64,000 nt of DNA. Origin: Desulfovibrionaceae bacterium. Lineage in GTDB: Bacteria > Desulfobacterota > Desulfovibrionia > Desulfovibrionales > Desulfovibrionaceae. The notes under the pieces were generated by a model, which saw only the letters and a program-made list of their open reading frames with translations, was not told the origin of the DNA and made no database searches. The stretch is taken from assembly GCA_016932995.1 (NCBI GenBank), contig JAFGBU010000010.1:172523-236522 (forward strand). Direction: 5' to 3'. A program made the translations under genes and the position numbers. Of the stretch, positions 60,871 through 64,000 are shown one piece after another. Position 1 is the stretch's first letter. Each line of letters starts with the position of its first letter.

Positions 60871-61305
60871 TTACGCCTCCTTGGCTTTTTGCCTGAAACT
60901 GACGGCCCCCCAGAGCGCCGCGTTGGCCAGCACCGTGGACAGGCCTGCGAGCAGCCCGGTCACCGGGGCGCTGAACCAGACGATGAGCGCGTACAGGGCG
61001 AGGCCCGCGAACAAGAGCCTCAAGTAGAAGAAGATCAGCAGGGGGACCACGCCCCCCTTGCGGACATGGATCAACTGCTGGACCACCTTGGCCAGGGACC
61101 ACAGGCCCAGGGTGATGAGCAGCGCGCCGGCGGCGTAGGAAAGGGCCCAGGGGGACAGCCCCATGGCCGCGCCGAGCAGCACCGAGGACAACCCGGCCAG
61201 GTATATCTGGTTGCGGACCAGCTTGCGGACCTCGATCTGGACAAAACCGCGCCTGTACAGGGCGGTTTCGAGCCAGCCGTTAATCCTGGTCGCGCCTTGA
61301 ATCAT
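60871..61305 (-). CDS. atpI: ATP synthase assembly subunit AtpI
   Basis: 144 residues with four hydrophobic segments, typical of the ATP synthase I family that helps assemble the c-ring. The N-terminus is basic ([22 protein letters not shown]). It overlaps the end of the upstream AtpZ gene by 26 bases and precedes atpB. Identity rests on size, topology and position. Confidence 0.85.
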   Translation of the reverse strand: MIQGATRINGWLETALYRRGFVQIEVRKLVRNQIYLAGLSSVLLGAAMGLSPWALSYAAGALLITLGLWSLAKVVQQLIHVRKGGVVPLLIFFYLRLLFAGLALYALIVWFSAPVTGLLAGLSTVLANAALWGAVSFRQKAKEA

Positions 61306-61579
61306 CCGTTTCGGGCCCCTTGTCCCGGTTTTCCCGCCGCTGGAACCTCTTGGCGTCCAGGTAGACGTTCCTGAAGCCGGCGGCGATGCCGATCGCGAGC
61401 ATGCCCATGGTCAGCCAGGGCCAGGTGTTCCAGTCGAACCACTTCTTGGCGTAATGGTCCATGACCCAGCCCAGGCCGAAGCCCACGAAGGTGCCGGACA
61501 CCATGTGCAGGCCAATGGTCCCGGCCACGTAGAGCAGGTCCGCGATGTCGCTATACTTTTGCTTATTGAAAAAGAGCAT
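61280..61579 (-). CDS. AtpZ/AtpI-family small membrane protein
   Basis: 99 residues with two membrane helices (VAGTIGLHMVSGTFVGFGLG and LTMGMLAIGIAAGFRNVYL) and a charged C-terminal tail, the layout of AtpZ. AtpZ partners AtpI and has been linked to magnesium or calcium handling in some bacteria. I chose the ATG at 61579 (MLFFNKQKY), since a longer frame from a TTG at 61633 would begin within the candidate Rex operator. It is the first gene of this leftward atp set. Confidence 0.82.
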   Translation of the reverse strand: MLFFNKQKYSDIADLLYVAGTIGLHMVSGTFVGFGLGWVMDHYAKKWFDWNTWPWLTMGMLAIGIAAGFRNVYLDAKRFQRRENRDKGPETDDSRRDQD

Positions 61580-61625
61580 GCACCGTTGCCCGCCGGGAAA
61601 GCCCGGCATACCCCAAAAAAAGGGT

Positions 61626-61643
61626 TCGTGCAATTGTTCACAA
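61626..61643. promoter_or_regulatory. Rex-operator-like site upstream of the atp genes
   Basis: TCGTGCA-ATTG-TTCACAA matches TTGTGAA-N4-TTCACAA at 12 of 14 arm positions, with one perfect half-site. It lies 46 bases before the AtpZ start. Together with the site before rex it would place ATP synthase under NADH-sensitive control. Confidence 0.5.
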
Positions 61644-61661
61644 GTGCAGGACTCTTATCAC

Positions 61662-61694
61662 AGGCCAAAGATTCACGTCAACGTGTTTCGGCCT
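61662..61694. repeat. Imperfect inverted repeat upstream of the Lon-like gene
   Basis: AGGCC ... CACG-TCAA-CGTG ... GGCCT forms a nested imperfect palindrome in the 184-base gap between the atp set and the divergent Lon-like gene. It could be an operator or a hairpin in a leader; nothing identifies the partner. Confidence 0.3.
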
Positions 61695-61827
61695 GCCGAG
61701 GGAAAGAAAACTCGACCCCCGGCCTCGGCCCGGGGCCCGGACCGGTAGTGACAAACCGGCCCCAAGGCCGTACATTTCGAAATGGGCTTGCCTGGGCCTG
61801 GGAAAATGGGTACAGCCCGCCATCGAC

Positions 61828-64000
61828 ATGCCTGAAAGCACTCGGAAAAAAACGGCGCGCCGCGCCGGGGAGTTGGGCCCGGAACGGCTTCGGGCCTCGC
61901 TGGACCCCATGAAGATTCCCTTTGAGGACAGCCGAGAGGTGCCCGCCAAGGACGGCTACGCCCTGTTCCAGCCCAGGGCCCGCCAGGCCCTGGACCTGGC
62001 CCTCAAGATCAAGGGCAACGATTTCAACGTCTTCGTGGCCGGGGAGGCCAACCTCGGCCGGACCTACTTCGCCAGGGGCCACCTGGCCCCGGCCGCGGCC
62101 AAGGCGCCCACCCCGCCGGACTGGATATACGTCCACAACTTCGACGATCCGGACCGCCCCATTGCCTTGTCCCTCGAGCCGGGCCGCGGGAAGCTGCTCA
62201 AGGCCACCCAGGCCCAGGTGATGCAGGACATCCGCGAGGAGATACCGGCCGGCTTTGAGCAGGAGTCCTTCCACAAGGAGCACGAGGTCCTGCTCAAGGG
62301 CTTCAACGCCAAGCGCGACAGGGTCATGGGCCGCATGGAGGACTCGGCCGGCAAGGAGGGCTTCAGCCTGGCCATGGACGACCACGGCGGCCCGACGCTC
62401 TCGCTCATAGTGGACGGCAAGGTCCTCGGGGACAAGGACTTCGAGGCCCTGGACCCGGCCCGGCGCAAGCGGCTCAAGGAAAAGGGCGAGGAGCTTTTGG
62501 CGGGCATGAGCGCCTGCCTCCGGCGCATGGCCAAGGACGAGAAGGACCTGCGCCAGGAGGAAAAGCGGCTGCGCCGGGACACGGCCAAGGCCGTGCTGGA
62601 CGAGCACCTGGGCAGGCTCAGGGCCATGTGCCCGGCTGGCGACGACTTCGCGGACTACTACCTAGCCCTGGAAAAGGAGATCTTGGAAAACGTGGACCTG
62701 TTCCTGACCAGGGACCCCTGGTCGGGCCACGGGACCCAGGGCCCCGAGCAGAACCCCGGCCTGGACGACCTGTTCGGCCGCCTGGAGATCAACCTGTTCG
62801 TGGACAACAGCCGGACCCGGGGCGCGCCCGTGGTCGTCTGCGAGCACCCGACGCCCTTCAAGCTCCTGGGCAGCATAGAGCGCGAGGCCGAGATGGGCGC
62901 CCTGCACACGGACTACACCCTGATCAGGGCCGGGGACCTGCACCGGGCCAACCACGGATTTCTGATCATCAACGTCCAGGACCTGCTGGCCAATCCGGGC
63001 TCCTGGGAGGGGCTGCTCAGGGCCCTTCGGCTCGGCCAGGCCCGCATCGAGGACCCGGTCGATCCGGACCAGGCCAGGACCAGGACCATCGAGCCCGATC
63101 CCGTGCCCCTGGAGATACGCATAGTCCTGGTCGGCACGGACGAGACCTACGAGACCCTGCTCTATCACGACGACCGCTTCCAGAAGTACTTCAAGCTCAA
63201 GGCCCACCTCCAGGCGGACACCAGGCGCAACGCCCAGGGCGTCAGGAGCTACCTCACGGTCCTGGCCAGGATCGTGCGCGACGCCGGGCTCATGCCCTTC
63301 ACCAGGCGGGCCCTGGCCGGGCTCGTGGACTTCTCCTCCAGGCTGGCCGAGGACCAGAGGCGGCTGTCCCTGTTTTTTCCGCTCATCCGGGAGCGCATGG
63401 TCGAGGCCTCGGCCCTGGCCGCCCAGGGGGCCAGGCCGGTCGTGGAGGCCGAGGACCTGTCCCGGGCCATCGCGGCCAGGGACTTCAGGGTCAACCTCTT
63501 TGAAGAGGAGTACATGACCGAGTACGACCGCGAGGTCATCAAGGTGGCCACGGGCGGCTCGGCCGTGGGCCGGGCCAACGGGCTCTCGGTGACCCTGTTC
63601 GGGGACTACGAGTTCGGCCTGCCGCACCAGATATCCTGCACCGTGGGCGTGGGCCACGGCGGGATCCTGGACCTGGAGCGCGAGGCCCAGCTCGGCGGGC
63701 CGATCCACACCAAGGGCATGATGATCATCAAGAGCTACCTGACCGGCCTGTTCGCCCAGGACAAGCCCATCGTGCTCACCGGCAGCCTGTGCTTCGAGCA
63801 GAGCTACGCCGGGATCGAGGGCGACTCCGCGTCCGGGGCCGAGCTGGCCGCCCTGCTCTCGGCCCTGTCCGGCCTGCCCATCAACCTTTCTTTGGCCTTC
63901 ACCGGCGCGGTCAGCCAGTCGGGCGCGGTCATGGCCGTGGGCGCGGTGAACCGCAAGATCGAGGGCTTTTTCGAGGTCTGCCGCAGGCGCGGCCTGTCCG
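61828..64000 (+). CDS. Lon-related ATP-dependent protease (LonB-like), cut by the window edge
   Basis: At least 724 residues are visible, and the frame is still open at 64000. The start is the ATG at 61828 (MPESTRKKTARRAGELGPER). The N-terminal ATPase region has AGEANLGRTYFARG, where GRT stands in place of the Walker A GKT, so nucleotide binding may be weak or altered. A long charged coiled-coil (RLKEKGEELL..., KDLRQEEKRLRRDTAK) follows. The proteolytic domain has the Ser in GDSASGAELAALLSAL (about residue 667) and the Lys in NRKIEGFFEVC (about 710), the Ser-Lys dyad of Lon peptidases. This matches the group annotated as Lon-related putative ATP-dependent protease; its targets are not known. 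Confidence 0.88.
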   Translation, partial: MPESTRKKTARRAGELGPERLRASLDPMKIPFEDSREVPAKDGYALFQPRARQALDLALKIKGNDFNVFVAGEANLGRTYFARGHLAPAAAKAPTPPDWIYVHNFDDPDRPIALSLEPGRGKLLKATQAQVMQDIREEIPAGFEQESFHKEHEVLLKGFNAKRDRVMGRMEDSAGKEGFSLAMDDHGGPTLSLIVDGKVLGDKDFEALDPARRKRLKEKGEELLAGMSACLRRMAKDEKDLRQEEKRLRRDTAKAVLDEHLGRLRAMCPAGDDFADYYLALEKEILENVDLFLTRDPWSGHGTQGPEQNPGLDDLFGRLEINLFVDNSRTRGAPVVVCEHPTPFKLLGSIEREAEMGALHTDYTLIRAGDLHRANHGFLIINVQDLLANPGSWEGLLRALRLGQARIEDPVDPDQARTRTIEPDPVPLEIRIVLVGTDETYETLLYHDDRFQKYFKLKAHLQADTRRNAQGVRSYLTVLARIVRDAGLMPFTRRALAGLVDFSSRLAEDQRRLSLFFPLIRERMVEASALAAQGARPVVEAEDLSRAIAARDFRVNLFEEEYMTEYDREVIKVATGGSAVGRANGLSVTLFGDYEFGLPHQISCTVGVGHGGILDLEREAQLGGPIHTKGMMIIKSYLTGLFAQDKPIVLTGSLCFEQSYAGIEGDSASGAELAALLSALSGLPINLSLAFTGAVSQSGAVMAVGAVNRKIEGFFEVCRRRGLS

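Overview
The window is about 64 kb of dense, GC-rich bacterial chromosome with very short gaps and no intergenic stretch longer than about 250 bases. The gene set suggests an anaerobic member of the Desulfovibrionales (Desulfobacterota). The evidence is the compact dnaA-dnaN-gyrB-gyrA cluster, a DUF39 homocysteine-biosynthesis gene typical of sulfate reducers and methanogens, a B12-dependent class II ribonucleotide reductase, and the rex / atpE-atpB-atpI-atpZ arrangement. The taxonomic call is an inference from gene content, not from a marker search.

Layout from left to right. Positions 29-7099 hold topA and two alternating pairs of XRE-cupin regulator plus AMP-forming acyl-CoA ligase, all leftward. 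Positions 7334-15775 hold a TPR protein facing a leftward translation cluster (hisS, aspS, def, fmt, a DUF116 membrane protein, rsmB) and a methyltransferase. Positions 15934-21388 hold a PreP-like M16C metalloprotease, a PflX-like radical SAM protein, and glnA behind a candidate sigma-54 promoter; the glnA frame is broken by a one-base deletion. Positions 21614-22272 are a HigBA/RelE-type toxin-antitoxin pair. Positions 22397-31631 are the replication cluster, read leftward as dnaA, dnaN, gyrB, a foreign-looking DUF3800 gene, gyrA and a TPR lipoprotein.

Right of dnaA, transcription diverges: the DUF39 gene, an FAD reductase, a HAD phosphatase overlapping an HD-GYP protein, a DUF362 ferredoxin-like protein, pabA-pabB-pabC, ilvD, ftsE-ftsX, a second TPR paralogue, an NCS2 permease with an extra C-terminal GHKL-like domain, a MarC-family protein, nrdJ, an aminotransferase, pgi, a two-component system with a sigma-54 activator, a fused MrfA-MrfB-like helicase-nuclease, and dapF. 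The window closes with a perfect 20-bp hairpin, a small unknown gene, rex, the membrane-sector ATP synthase genes, and the start of a Lon-related protease that runs off the edge.

The most interesting items are: the helicase-exonuclease fusion; two Rex-operator-like sites, one before rex and one before atpZ, which would form an NADH-sensing loop on ATP synthase; the DUF3800 gene inserted between gyrB and gyrA; the permease-GHKL fusion; the doubled regulator/acyl-CoA ligase operon; and the two paralogous TPR proteins of a divergent family. No rRNA, tRNA, CRISPR array or insertion sequence was seen.
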